This document shows positions 34,421-42,732 of a stretch of 64,000 bases of DNA, piece after piece (position 1 is the first letter of the stretch; each line of letters begins with the position of its first letter). The position numbers were made by a program, and so were the translations under genes. Origin of the DNA: Bacillota bacterium (GTDB lineage: Bacteria; Bacillota; Clostridia; Peptostreptococcales; Anaerovoracaceae); NCBI GenBank assembly GCA_017436705.1, contig JAFSCP010000040.1, positions 1 through 64,000 of the forward strand, given 5' to 3'. Under the pieces are notes generated by a model. That model had not been told where the DNA came from. It worked only from the letters and a program-made list of their open reading frames with translations, and did no database searches.

Positions 34421-35023
34421 ATGGAAAGTAATTTAGCAGAACTTTGCGGGGCGGTATTGTCGGAACTGAGATTCAGCCACAAGACTTACGGAGAAATTTT
34501 TTATACTTTTGTGCTGGGTATTGAACGGCGCAGCGGATATATGGACGAAATCAATATCATGGTTTCAGAGCGGCTGATTTTTGAGCAGACACTGAGAATC
34601 AATGATTTTGTGGAGATAAAAGGACAGGTGAGGACTTATAACGAGTTTACGGAGGGCAAAAATAAACTGAATGTAGTTGTTTTTGCCAAGGAAATCTGCA
34701 TCAGCGAAAATTTTGGATACAACGAAAATTACATTTACCTGGAGGGTTTCCTGTGCAAACCGCCGCTGAAACGGACTTCTCCTCTTGGCAGGGATATATG
34801 CGACCTGATGCTGGCGGTCAACCGCATGTACAATAAAAGCGACTACATACCATGTATCGCATGGGGACGCAACGCAGGTTATGCAGAGCAGCTGGGGGTT
34901 GGTACCAAGCTGGCAATAGAAGGCCGCATCCAGAGCCGGGAATACAGGAAAAAATTTGATGACGGAACATCGGAAATGCGTAAGGCTTACGAAGTGTCTG
35001 TTGTAAAACTGGAAGAAATATAG
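34421..35023 (+). CDS. Tandem OB-fold single-strand DNA-binding-like protein
   Basis: The protein has 200 residues. Residues about 105-195 resemble a bacterial SSB OB-fold: YLEGFLCKPPLKRTSPLGRD, CDLMLAVNRMY, DYIPCIAWGRNAGYAEQL, VGTKLAIEGRIQSREY. The first half (about 5-100) repeats the pattern in weaker form: LCGAVLSELRFSHKTYGEIF, FVLGIERRSG, NDFVEIKGQVRTYNE. It lacks the acidic C-terminal tail of housekeeping SSB that recruits repair proteins, so it is probably a specialised paralogue, maybe for competence, plasmid or phage-type DNA handling. RBS TGGAGGACGG. Monocistronic. Confidence 0.75.
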   Translation: MESNLAELCGAVLSELRFSHKTYGEIFYTFVLGIERRSGYMDEINIMVSERLIFEQTLRINDFVEIKGQVRTYNEFTEGKNKLNVVVFAKEICISENFGYNENYIYLEGFLCKPPLKRTSPLGRDICDLMLAVNRMYNKSDYIPCIAWGRNAGYAEQLGVGTKLAIEGRIQSREYRKKFDDGTSEMRKAYEVSVVKLEEI

Positions 35024-35031
35024 AATTGCAG

Positions 35032-35060
35032 AACCCTTTCACTATGGTGAAGGGGTTTTT
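35032..35060 (+). terminator. Terminator after the SSB-like gene
   Basis: AACCCTTTCAC, loop TATG, GTGAAGGGGTT (one G-U pair), then TTT. Confidence 0.85.
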
Positions 35061-35062
35061 AA

Positions 35063-35091
35063 TTGCATGCATCAGGGCTCTATGATATAAT
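35063..35091 (+). promoter_or_regulatory. Promoter of the YfcC-type carrier gene
   Basis: TTGCAT (35063-35068), 17-base spacer, TATAAT (35086-35091). Confidence 0.65.
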
Positions 35092-35102
35092 AAACGGACT
35101 GA

Positions 35103-35134
35103 CGACTAAATAACAACTGGCGACTAAATAACAA
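35103..35134 (+). repeat. Tandem 14-bp direct repeat in the leader of the carrier gene
   Basis: CGACTAAATAACAA occurs at 35103-35116 and again at 35121-35134, an 18-bp period, between the transcription start and the ribosome binding site ACGAGGTAAA. It may be a regulator binding site or a translational feature. Confidence 0.5.
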
Positions 35135-35148
35135 AACGAGGTAAATAT

Positions 35149-36594
35149 ATGGAAAACAACTCCGGTATTCAGATCAGCAAAAAATCTTTCTTTTCATCGG
35201 TGGCGATTCTTTTCGTACTGATGATGGCGGCGGGAATTCTCACATATGTGATTCCTGCAGGTTCATTTGAAAAAATTCTTGTAGACGGCAAGGAAGCCAT
35301 CGTGCCGGGAACTTTTGCTTTCAGCGGTGAGGGCGGTTATCCTGTGTGGAGATGGTTTACTGCGCCTGTGGAAGTGCTGTGGAGCAGCGATGCAGTTACA
35401 GTAATTTCAATAATTCTGTTTATTTTTATAATCGGTGGTACTTTCTGTGTGCTGGACAAAAGCGGCATGCTTAAGTACATTATGAACGGTCTTGTGAAGC
35501 GTTTTGAAAATTCCAAGTACAAGCTTATGGCTGTGCTGGTGCTTTTCTTCATGCTTTTCGGATCTGTGTTCGGTATTTTTGAGGAACTGGTTGCGCTGGT
35601 GCCTATTGTAATTCTGCTTTCTTATGCACTTGGGTGGGACTCTCTTACAGGCCTTGGAATGAGTGCTCTGGCAGCAGGCTTCGGGTTCGCAGCGGCAACG
35701 CTCAATCCTTTTACACTGGGAATTGCGCAGCAGCTGGCAGGCGTCCCTGCTTTTTCCGGTCTGCCTTTCAGAATTGCAGTGTTTGCAATATGTTACGGCA
35801 TGCTTTACAGTTTCCTGTACCACTATGCTCATAAAATCGAAAAAGACCCGGCCAAATCTTCTGTTTACGAAGAGGACAAGTCTCAGAGAGAAAAATATGC
35901 CAGCGGGGCAGCAATTGAAACACTGGCGAATGAGCAGTATCTGGGCAGAACAGTAAAGATTTTCGGGACTGCGCTGGCACTGGTTATTGCTTATGTGGTC
36001 TGCGGATTCTTCGTGCCAGCCCTTTCCTCAGTGTCACTGCCTGTTATGGCGGTATTTTTCCTGGCGGGCGGGCTTATTGCAGCGAAAGAATCCCGCTACG
36101 GCGGCAGAATAGGCAAGGACTTCGTAAGCGGAGTAGGCGGCATTGCACCAAGTGCACTGCTCATTCTCATGGCAATGTCTGTGAAACTGATTATCAGCAA
36201 CGGCGGAATTATGGATACAATCCTTTACTATGCCTCTGAAAAGGTTTCCCAGATGGGACCTTATGCAGCAATTCTCATGATTTTCGGGCTGGTGCTTATG
36301 CTCAACTTCTTCGTAGGTTCAGGTTCAGCCAAGGCGTTCCTGCTGATTCCGATTATTGCGCCTCTTGCAGAACTTGTAGGTCTGACAGGACAGATGGCGT
36401 GTCAGGCTTTCTGCTTCGGCGACGGTTTCACCAACATGCTTTATCCGACCAACCCGCTGCTCATGATTACACTGGGCGTGACTGTAGTAAGTTATACCAA
36501 GTGGTTTAAGTGGACCATCGGCCTTCAGCTTGCAATGCTGGCTGTGAATGCTGCAATCCTCATGCTTGCAGTTTTCATCGGTTATGGAGCATAA
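35149..36594 (+). CDS. YfcC-family (DcuC/ion transporter superfamily) carrier
   Basis: The protein has 481 residues and 12 or so membrane segments. The start FFSSVAILFVLMMAAGILTYVIPAG (about 14-38) and the paired motifs FGSVFGIFEELVALVPIVI (about 128-146) and FVGSGSAKAFLLIPIIAPL (about 388-406) mark it as a YfcC/C4-dicarboxylate anaerobic carrier relative (PF03606). The family includes carriers proposed for basic amino acids or dipeptides; the substrate here is unknown. It lies 77 bp upstream of glyA, which has its own promoter, so an amino-acid link is possible. Confidence 0.88.
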   Translation: MENNSGIQISKKSFFSSVAILFVLMMAAGILTYVIPAGSFEKILVDGKEAIVPGTFAFSGEGGYPVWRWFTAPVEVLWSSDAVTVISIILFIFIIGGTFCVLDKSGMLKYIMNGLVKRFENSKYKLMAVLVLFFMLFGSVFGIFEELVALVPIVILLSYALGWDSLTGLGMSALAAGFGFAAATLNPFTLGIAQQLAGVPAFSGLPFRIAVFAICYGMLYSFLYHYAHKIEKDPAKSSVYEEDKSQREKYASGAAIETLANEQYLGRTVKIFGTALALVIAYVVCGFFVPALSSVSLPVMAVFFLAGGLIAAKESRYGGRIGKDFVSGVGGIAPSALLILMAMSVKLIISNGGIMDTILYYASEKVSQMGPYAAILMIFGLVLMLNFFVGSGSAKAFLLIPIIAPLAELVGLTGQMACQAFCFGDGFTNMLYPTNPLLMITLGVTVVSYTKWFKWTIGLQLAMLAVNAAILMLAVFIGYGA

Positions 36595-36602
36595 TATTGG
36601 AC

Positions 36603-36631
36603 TTGAATAAATATTTACAGAGTGATATACT
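36603..36631 (+). promoter_or_regulatory. glyA: Promoter of glyA
   Basis: TTGAAT (36603-36608), 17-base spacer, TATACT (36626-36631). Confidence 0.6.
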
Positions 36632-36671
36632 ATAATTTAAGCAACTTTTATAAAATTGGAGGAAATCAAAA

Positions 36672-37919
36672 ATGTTCGATGTTAAAGGAAATGACAACAG
36701 CACTTACAATATTGACAATATTGAGCTGATTAAAAAAGCATCACCTGTAGTGGGCGGACTTATCGAAAAAGAATATCTTCGCCAGAAAAATAATGTGGAG
36801 CTCATCACTTCCGAAAACTACTGCTCTGAAGCGGTACTTGCAGCGTGCGGCAGTTGTCTGTCCTGGAAATATGCAGAAGGTTACCCTACAATCCGTACAA
36901 CAGGCAACACAACACGTTACTACGGTGGAACTGAGTTTGTAGACCAGCTGGAAGAATACTGCTGCGACATGTGGAGAAAAGTTTTCGATACTGACTATCA
37001 TGTAAACGTGCAGCCGCACAGCGGTTCCCAGGCTAACTTTGCAGCGTACAAGGCGATTCTGAATCCTGGAGATACAATTCTTTCCCTGACTCTTGACAAC
37101 GGCGGACACCTTACTCATGGTTCTTCCGTAAACTTCAGCGGAAAGCTTTACAACATGGTATTCTATGATGTAGACGAAAGAGGCTACATCGACATGGCTG
37201 ACGTAAGAAAGAAAGCTCTGGCATGCAGACCTAAGCTCATCCTTACAGGCGCATCAGCATATTCCAGAACCATTGATTTTGCTGCATTCGGCGAAATCGC
37301 AAAAGAAGTCGGCGCATACTTCATGGTTGATATGGCCCACATCGCAGGTCTGGTTGCAGGCGGCGCACACCCATCACCATTCGGACATGCTGACATCATC
37401 ACAACAACTACTCACAAGACACTGAGAGGCCCACGCGGCGGCATGATTTTCGCAAGACCTGAACTGGCTAAGAAAATCGACAGCGCTGTTTTCCCTTATG
37501 CACAGGGCGGCCCTCTTGAACACGTAATCGCAGGTAAGGCTGTGTGCGCAGAAGAAGCACTTACTCCTGAATACAAGGAATACGTTCATCAGGTTGTCAA
37601 GAACTGCAAGGCAATGTCCGACGAGTTCATCAGACTGGGTTACAAGATCGTAACAGGCGGTACTGACAATCACCTGATTCTCCTTGACCTGTCCGACGAA
37701 CCTTTCAGCGGCAGAGTCCTTCAGGACAGATGCGATGAAATCGGCATCACACTTAATAAAAACTGCGTTCCTTGCGAAAAGAGAACTCCTAAGGAAACTT
37801 CCGGCGTAAGAATCGGTACAGCTCCGATGACTACAAGAGGTTACAAGGAAGAAGATTTCATAAAGGTTGTAGGCAGAATTGACGAACTTATCAAAGTTCT
37901 CAGAGAAGAATACAAGTAA
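36672..37919 (+). CDS. glyA: Serine hydroxymethyltransferase (variant)
   Basis: The protein has 415 residues. SHMT motifs: LITSENYCSEAV (about 44-55), YYGGTEFVD, GGHLTHGSSVNFSGK (about 146-160), DMAHIAGLVAGG, PLP lysine in TTTTHKTLRGPRGG, and SGVRIGTAPMTTRG near the C-terminus. It interconverts serine and glycine with tetrahydrofolate. Compared with typical GlyA, where YAEGYP is followed almost directly by a basic residue and YYGG, this protein has eight extra residues (TIRTTGNT) in that active-site loop. It may therefore be a specialised paralogue acting on a different beta-hydroxy amino acid. A terminator follows. Confidence 0.93.
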   Translation: MFDVKGNDNSTYNIDNIELIKKASPVVGGLIEKEYLRQKNNVELITSENYCSEAVLAACGSCLSWKYAEGYPTIRTTGNTTRYYGGTEFVDQLEEYCCDMWRKVFDTDYHVNVQPHSGSQANFAAYKAILNPGDTILSLTLDNGGHLTHGSSVNFSGKLYNMVFYDVDERGYIDMADVRKKALACRPKLILTGASAYSRTIDFAAFGEIAKEVGAYFMVDMAHIAGLVAGGAHPSPFGHADIITTTTHKTLRGPRGGMIFARPELAKKIDSAVFPYAQGGPLEHVIAGKAVCAEEALTPEYKEYVHQVVKNCKAMSDEFIRLGYKIVTGGTDNHLILLDLSDEPFSGRVLQDRCDEIGITLNKNCVPCEKRTPKETSGVRIGTAPMTTRGYKEEDFIKVVGRIDELIKVLREEYK

Positions 37920-37930
37920 AACGATTTATG

Positions 37931-37963
37931 AGGCACATTCCATGGCGGAGTGTGCCTTTTTTC
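37931..37963 (+). terminator. Terminator after glyA
   Basis: AGGCACATTCC, loop ATGGC, GGAGTGTGCCT (one G-U pair), then six T residues. Confidence 0.88.
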
Positions 37964-37983
37964 AACAGAAAGGGGATATGGAA

Positions 37984-38757
37984 ATGTATGATTTTATGAG
38001 CGGATTGCTTGCCGACAAAAAAGACGGAGTGATATTTACCTGCTTCGGTGTCTGGCACTGGATTTATATGGGTGTGATACTGGGAATAATTGTGCTGGCG
38101 GTGCTGTGGCTGCGTGGACAAAGCCGGTACAGTAAACAGCGTGCAATAACAGGGTTTATCAACTGTGCATTCGGGCTTTATGTGCTGGACTTTTTCCTTA
38201 TGCCTTTTGCCTACGGTGAAATCGATATTGAAAAGCTGCCTTTTCACATCTGCACTGCGATGTGCGTAATGTGCTTCCTCAGCAGGCATGTGGAGTGGCT
38301 CAAAGGTCTGCGCCTTCAGTTTGCAGTACTTGGGCTGATTTCCAACCTGGTGTACTTACTGTACCCGGCAGGCATCGGCTGGTATGAAATCCATCCGCTG
38401 TCATATCGTGCTGTTCAGACACTGCTTTTCCATGGACTGATGAGCGGATACGGAGTTTCTGTGCTGGTTCTGGACGACCTGAAACATGAGTGGCGGGACT
38501 TATGGAAAGACCTGCTTGTGCTTGCGGCCATGACGTTGTGGGCGTTGCTGGGAAACAACCTGTATAACGGTATCGGTGGGGATTATTCCTACCCGTTCAA
38601 CTGGTTTTTCGTGATTCAGGATCCGTTCTACATACTGCCTCCGGAGACCGCTAAAATGATTATGCCTTTCGCAGCTCCGCTGGCGTTTTTCGTGGTGGAA
38701 TTGGCGGTGTATGGAGTGTGGAAGTGGAGAAAAAAAGTTTCTGGCAGAAGGTATTAG
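37984..38757 (+). CDS. YwaF/TMEM164-family integral membrane protein (second copy)
   Basis: The protein has 257 residues starting at ATG 37984 (AAAGGGG 8 bases upstream). Seven hydrophobic segments; the family motif LPFHICTAMCVMCFL is near residues 79-93, and FHGLMSGYGVSVLVL near 147-161 supplies the membrane His. It is homologous to the protein at 1671-2441, though with low similarity outside the motifs. Function is unknown; a lipid-modifying role is possible by comparison with TMEM164. It ends with a basic tail. It follows the glyA terminator. Confidence 0.75.
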   Translation: MYDFMSGLLADKKDGVIFTCFGVWHWIYMGVILGIIVLAVLWLRGQSRYSKQRAITGFINCAFGLYVLDFFLMPFAYGEIDIEKLPFHICTAMCVMCFLSRHVEWLKGLRLQFAVLGLISNLVYLLYPAGIGWYEIHPLSYRAVQTLLFHGLMSGYGVSVLVLDDLKHEWRDLWKDLLVLAAMTLWALLGNNLYNGIGGDYSYPFNWFFVIQDPFYILPPETAKMIMPFAAPLAFFVVELAVYGVWKWRKKVSGRRY

Positions 38758-38768
38758 AGTGTTGAAAA

Positions 38769-38882
38769 ATGTTGAAGATGATTGGTTTATTGGCAGAGCA
38801 GTGCCGCATGGAAGATTTAGTGCGTGCTGCAAAAGAACCTGAATTCCAGAAGCAGCTCCTTGAGGAGTTCGGACTGGAGTAA
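38769..38882 (+). CDS. Possible 37-residue small protein
   Basis: An ATG-initiated frame of 37 codons starts 11 bp after the YwaF-like gene and ends 23 bp before a strong terminator. The product is amphipathic and acidic, with segments LLAEQCRMEDLVRAAKE and QLLEEFGLE that would form helices. There is no strong ribosome binding site, so translation may depend on coupling to the preceding gene. I recognise no family; it may be a chance frame. Confidence 0.3.
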   Translation: MLKMIGLLAEQCRMEDLVRAAKEPEFQKQLLEEFGLE

Positions 38883-38905
38883 AAATTTAAAAAATATGAT
38901 AGCAA

Positions 38906-38939
38906 AAAATGATGCTCTCAGAGGGCATCATTTTATTTT
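38906..38939. terminator. Bidirectional terminator
   Basis: AAAATGATGC, 9-base loop, GCATCATTTT, then ATTTTT. It sits between the small ORF (+) and the XRE gene (-), whose last codons overlap its right arm. Confidence 0.85.
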
Positions 38940-39248
38940 TTTGAATTCTTTAATTGTTGCGGCTAAAATATCCTTTTGTTCTCTGGTGAGCGAAATCCAG
39001 TCGTCGAACATCTCTCTTTGTTCATCTGAAAGATGTACATGTGTATGGGTTTCAGTCTCCGAAAAAAATTGCGCCATTGTAATTCCAAAAGCGTCGCAGA
39101 TTGCCTCAAGAGTGATAATTGAGGGTACTGTGTTTCTGCGGTGAATGTTGGCAATGGTGGACGAAGAAAGGCCGGATTCCAGAGAAAGACGGTAGTCGCT
39201 CCACTGACGTTCCTCCATCAGGGTGTCAATTCTTTTTATTACGTCCAT
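38928..39248 (-). CDS. XRE-family repressor of cassette 1
   Basis: The protein has 106 residues. An XRE HTH lies at about 5-60 (MEERQWSDYRLSLESGLSSS, then TIANIHRRNTVPSIITLEAI), followed by an acidic C-terminal helix region (SDEQREMFDDWISLTREQ, about 74-91). It is encoded divergently from the large secreted protein gene. The intervening 223 bp contain two copies of the palindrome (T)GCTCAATTGAGCA, one overlapping the -35 box of the secreted-protein promoter, so this protein is the likely repressor of the cassette. It is unlike the XRE protein of cassette 2 except in the HTH fold. RBS AACGGAGGC. Confidence 0.85.
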   Translation of the reverse strand: MDVIKRIDTLMEERQWSDYRLSLESGLSSSTIANIHRRNTVPSIITLEAICDAFGITMAQFFSETETHTHVHLSDEQREMFDDWISLTREQKDILAATIKEFKKIK

Positions 39249-39333
39249 AGCTTTGCCTCCGTTACATACTTTTCTTCCTTATATTTTAATGTTCTTCTGA
39301 ACAACAAAATAGCATTCACTTGTAAAGTTTTTG

Positions 39334-39349
39334 TTGCTCAATTGAGCAA
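39334..39349. promoter_or_regulatory. Operator 1 of cassette 1
   Basis: TTGCTCAATTGAGCAA is a perfect 16-bp palindrome. It overlaps the -35 box (TTGCTC) of the promoter of the secreted-protein gene. Confidence 0.75.
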
Positions 39350-39362
39350 ATAGTGATAGAAT
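39334..39362 (+). promoter_or_regulatory. Promoter of the cassette 1 secreted-protein gene
   Basis: TTGCTC (39334-39339), 17-base spacer, TAGAAT (39357-39362), giving a leader of about 100 bases. Confidence 0.6.
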
Positions 39363-39387
39363 AAGGGCAAGTTCATGGCTTTTAACA

Positions 39388-39401
39388 TGTTCAATTGAGC
39401 A
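39388..39401. promoter_or_regulatory. Operator 2 of cassette 1
   Basis: TGTTCAATTGAGCA is a second copy of the operator with one mismatch. It is centred 53 bp downstream of operator 1, about five helical turns, within the early transcribed region. Confidence 0.65.
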
Positions 39402-39471
39402 TATTGTGCAGGCTAGTTAAGGAATATGACTAAAAGTTTGGATGGATAAATCTTAAAGGAGGAAAAGAAAA

Positions 39472-42063
39472 ATGAAAAAGTTTTTAATCACCATGATGTG
39501 CGTAATGATGGTGATCGCAATGATGCCAGCAATGGCGTTTGCGGAAGGTGCGGCAGTTGAAGTTTCTACATATGAAGAACTTGTTACAGCTCTTGAAACA
39601 CCTAATGCCAACATAATAATGACTGCAGACATTACAGCAGATGCAACACAAAGTTCTGGCTATGGCAAAGCAGGTATTGTGTTGGATGCGGGAGATATTC
39701 TTGACGGTAACGGAAAGAAACTCACAATCACTAGTGCAAACTCTACATGGGACTGCGCCGTTGCTATGAGAGGTGGCGAAGTTAAAAACCTTACTATTGC
39801 AGGTGCAATGCGTGGTGTATTTATGCCTGGTGCGAACGGTGATGTTGTTGTCGACACTTGTGTATTTGAAGATGTAATTTATACATTTAATTCAGATGCA
39901 GGTAGCAAAGATTACAGTGTAACAATTAAAAACACTACTCTTAATGGCTGGACAAGTTTCTCTGATGTTCACAAATCTGTAATTTTTGAAGGATGTAATT
40001 TTGGTGAAGGCAATGGATATTCTTTCTGTCGTCCTTATCAGGCTACAACCTTTATAAATTGCGACTTTGATGGTGGATTTTCATTTGACAATAGTCGGTC
40101 CAATGAACTGGATTTTAATGAGTGTACTTATAACGAGGAACCTTTAAGCGCTGATAACAATGAAATGTTCTATAATGGTGGAACAGTAAAGATTGATGGA
40201 ACTGAAACTAATGTAAGCTATGTTGCTAAAATAGGGGAAGAAAGATATTTATCTTTAGAAGAAGCTCTGGCTGATGCAGCTGCTGGAGAAATTATAATTG
40301 AAATGTTAAGAGATGCGACATTAGATTATGATGCAAGAGAAGCTTATGGCGTAGCTGAAACTGCAACAATCACTATAAATGGTAATGGCAAGACTATTAC
40401 TATGAATCAGAAAGATTCTGACTGGTCATCTTTTGGTATGGCTAATCCAGATGGAAAAGTAATTCTTAATAATCTTACTATTGAAAAAACTGGATATGGT
40501 GATACAAGTGGTGCATGGAATACTCACACAATTAACTGGACTTGCGAAGTTGAAATGAACAACGTTACAGTTAATAATTCAGTTGCATTTAGTAAAGATG
40601 CAGTTCTCAATGATGTAACAATCAATGAAGCTGGTGACTATTATGCTATCTGGATTACTGCAGAAGGACAGACTGTGGATATTGACGGATTAACAGTAAA
40701 TTCAGCAGGCAGAGGCATTAAGATTGCAGATCAGTATGTAACACCAACAGCGGTGGCTTTAAATATTGAAAATGCAAGTTTTGATACAGTTAAAAAAGCA
40801 GCTGTATTAGTGTCCTCAACAGAAGGTGCAACTATTCAGGTTGGTGATAATGTTGATATCAGTAATGTAACTGAAGACCCGATTAATGTTGTTTGGATAG
40901 ATGAAGAATGGTCTACACATGCAGACGAAGTAATTGTAATCGGTGGCTCTATGATTACTGAAGGCCATTCATTGATTACAGTAGAAGCACAGGACTTTGG
41001 CCTTTGGGGTGAAAGCTGGAGAGGTGCTTACAACGTAGGCTGGACATATTCTGCAGACTTTGATCTGAATGACATTATTGCTTTAGAAGTCGGAATTAAA
41101 GATGCTGCTGGAAAAGACATCTTAACTTATACAGCAAATATCGATCAGGTTAGATGGCAGCATGGAAATGGATGGATTGGAAGACCATCCAGTGCACCAT
41201 TCTATAAAGAATATCAGGGTACAGAAATTGAAGAAGGTGCAGCAGACGACTGGACCGTTATAAAGGGTGAAGCTTTTGAAGACTTTGCAGCAGACAAGGC
41301 ATACGTTAAGGTATCTACTGCAAATTGTGACTATGTTGCTGAATGGGATGCAATGACAAACCATACACATGTATGGGATGCAGAATACACTGTGGTTAAA
41401 GAAGCTACAGAAACGGAAACTGGCTTAAAAGTAAAAGAATGTACAGATGCAAACTGTATTGCGAAGGATTCTGTAGTCATTCCTAAGGTTGTACCAACTC
41501 CATCCTACTACCCAACTGTAACCGTTGAAAAGCCAGTTGTAGAATCTGCTGAAAACGCAACTGTAACTCTCGGAGTTCTCGGCACAACTGCAACTATCGC
41601 ACCAGCTGAAGGCTACGAAATTGCAGACGTAACTGTAAATGGCGTGTCCAAGGGTGCTGTAACAAGCCTTTCCGGTCTCAAGACTGGCGATAAAATTGTT
41701 GTAATTACTAAGGCAATTGAAGTACCTAAGACTGAAGCTGAGCTTGTTCAGGAACAGCTCGATGGCATGGCTCTTGTTGCACGTTCCAAGAGAACTGCAG
41801 CACCAAGCGGCAAGGATTCAATCATGGTTTACTGGTACGACAAGGCTGGTGCTGAACTCGACTTTGACGGTGTAGAAATTTTCAGATCAACTAAGAAGTC
41901 CGAAGGCTTCAAGAAAGTCTTCACTTCCAAGACTGACAAGTATTACAACACTGCCATCGAAGAAGGCGTGAAGTACTACTACAGAGTTCGCGGTTACGTT
42001 ACTGTTGACGGTGAAAAGCTCTACACAGACTGGTCACTTAAGGCAATCAGAACTGCGAAATAA
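39472..42063 (+). CDS. Large secreted beta-helix-like protein, cassette 1
   Basis: The protein has 863 residues. The signal peptide (1-25, ending AMAFAE) is almost identical to that of the cassette 2 protein. Residues about 30-520 have short repeating beta-strand patterns (ITINGNGKTITM, LNNLTIEKTGYG, MNNVTVNNSVAF) typical of right-handed beta-helix or pectate-lyase-like folds. About 628-676 is a HTHVWDAEYTVVKEATET module with paired Cys. Residues about 678-863 contain a beta domain and a final FN3/Ig-like module (VEIFRSTKKSEGFKKVF, YYYRVRGYVTVDGEK) nearly identical to the cassette 2 protein. No LPXTG or choline-binding anchor. Probable surface or secreted adhesin or polysaccharide-binding protein; function unknown. 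Confidence 0.8.
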   Translation: MKKFLITMMCVMMVIAMMPAMAFAEGAAVEVSTYEELVTALETPNANIIMTADITADATQSSGYGKAGIVLDAGDILDGNGKKLTITSANSTWDCAVAMRGGEVKNLTIAGAMRGVFMPGANGDVVVDTCVFEDVIYTFNSDAGSKDYSVTIKNTTLNGWTSFSDVHKSVIFEGCNFGEGNGYSFCRPYQATTFINCDFDGGFSFDNSRSNELDFNECTYNEEPLSADNNEMFYNGGTVKIDGTETNVSYVAKIGEERYLSLEEALADAAAGEIIIEMLRDATLDYDAREAYGVAETATITINGNGKTITMNQKDSDWSSFGMANPDGKVILNNLTIEKTGYGDTSGAWNTHTINWTCEVEMNNVTVNNSVAFSKDAVLNDVTINEAGDYYAIWITAEGQTVDIDGLTVNSAGRGIKIADQYVTPTAVALNIENASFDTVKKAAVLVSSTEGATIQVGDNVDISNVTEDPINVVWIDEEWSTHADEVIVIGGSMITEGHSLITVEAQDFGLWGESWRGAYNVGWTYSADFDLNDIIALEVGIKDAAGKDILTYTANIDQVRWQHGNGWIGRPSSAPFYKEYQGTEIEEGAADDWTVIKGEAFEDFAADKAYVKVSTANCDYVAEWDAMTNHTHVWDAEYTVVKEATETETGLKVKECTDANCIAKDSVVIPKVVPTPSYYPTVTVEKPVVESAENATVTLGVLGTTATIAPAEGYEIADVTVNGVSKGAVTSLSGLKTGDKIVVITKAIEVPKTEAELVQEQLDGMALVARSKRTAAPSGKDSIMVYWYDKAGAELDFDGVEIFRSTKKSEGFKKVFTSKTDKYYNTAIEEGVKYYYRVRGYVTVDGEKLYTDWSLKAIRTAK

Positions 42064-42073
42064 ATAGCTGAAA

Positions 42074-42140
42074 CGATTGAGTTTTATCAATCTTTTCTTT
42101 CTTCGGCCGCTGGTGGCGCACAACACCGGCGGCCAGCTTT
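42074..42140 (+). terminator. Twin hairpins between secreted-protein and AP2 genes, cassette 1
   Basis: First hairpin: GATTGA ... TCAATC followed by TTTTCTTTC (42074-42099). Second: GGCCGCTGGTG / CACCGGCGGCC (42105-42134) followed by AGCTTTTTAG. Both are nearly repeated in cassette 2. They look like a terminator or attenuator that leaves only part of transcription running into the AP2 gene. Confidence 0.7.
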
Positions 42141-42165
42141 TTAGCAGGCAGGAGGTGAGGGCTGA

Positions 42166-42732
42166 GTGACCAAGAATTATTACAGCGTGGACATTTTCGG
42201 GCAGAAATTTCACCGTCTGACCGCCCTCTACCCGACAGAAAAGCGGAAGCGGGGCATCATAGTCTGGCACTGCCGGTGCGACTGCGGACGCGAGGTGGAC
42301 GTTTCGTACAACGATCTGGTATATACCAATCTCCGGAGCTGTGGCTGCCGGAAGCAGGAACACAACAGAGAACTGCCAAGGCTGCTGACTCATGTGGACG
42401 GTACATCAATTGACATTTTGCGAAGCCGGAAAGTCCCTTCAGACAACACCACCGGCGCGAAAGGTGTGTACTTCATCCGTGGTAAGTACACGGCCAAGAT
42501 AGTTTTCCAGAAAAAACAGTATCACCTTGGAAGCTATGAGACATTCGAGGAGGCAGTGGTTGTGCGCCAGGAGGCAGAAAAACTGCTTTTCGACGGTGCC
42601 GTGGAGTACTACGAGGCGTGGAAAGCAAGGGCCGATGCGGACCCAGAGTGGGCAGCGGCCAACCCAGTGCAGATAAAAGTTGAAAAAGAAGGCCTGGATA
42701 GGCTGAAAGTCAGGTTTCTGCCGGAATTGTAA
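42166..42732 (+). CDS. AP2-domain DNA-binding protein, cassette 1 (GTG start)
   Basis: The protein has 188 residues, starting at GTG with AGGAGGTGAGG upstream. The N-terminal part (about 5-65) has FGQKFHRLTALYPTEKRKRG and a small Cys cluster C36, C38, C40, C59, C61 (WHCRCDCGREVDV; RSCGCRK), as in phage-type HNH/AP2 proteins, but without HNH catalytic residues. The AP2 fold (about 98-140) includes GVYFIRGKYTAKIVFQKKQY and HLGSYETFEEAV. The C-terminus (about 145-188) is conserved with the cassette 2 copy. I count about 29 differences in 188 residues between them. It is a likely sequence-specific DNA-binding protein; target unknown. Confidence 0.85.
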   Translation: MTKNYYSVDIFGQKFHRLTALYPTEKRKRGIIVWHCRCDCGREVDVSYNDLVYTNLRSCGCRKQEHNRELPRLLTHVDGTSIDILRSRKVPSDNTTGAKGVYFIRGKYTAKIVFQKKQYHLGSYETFEEAVVVRQEAEKLLFDGAVEYYEAWKARADADPEWAAANPVQIKVEKEGLDRLKVRFLPEL

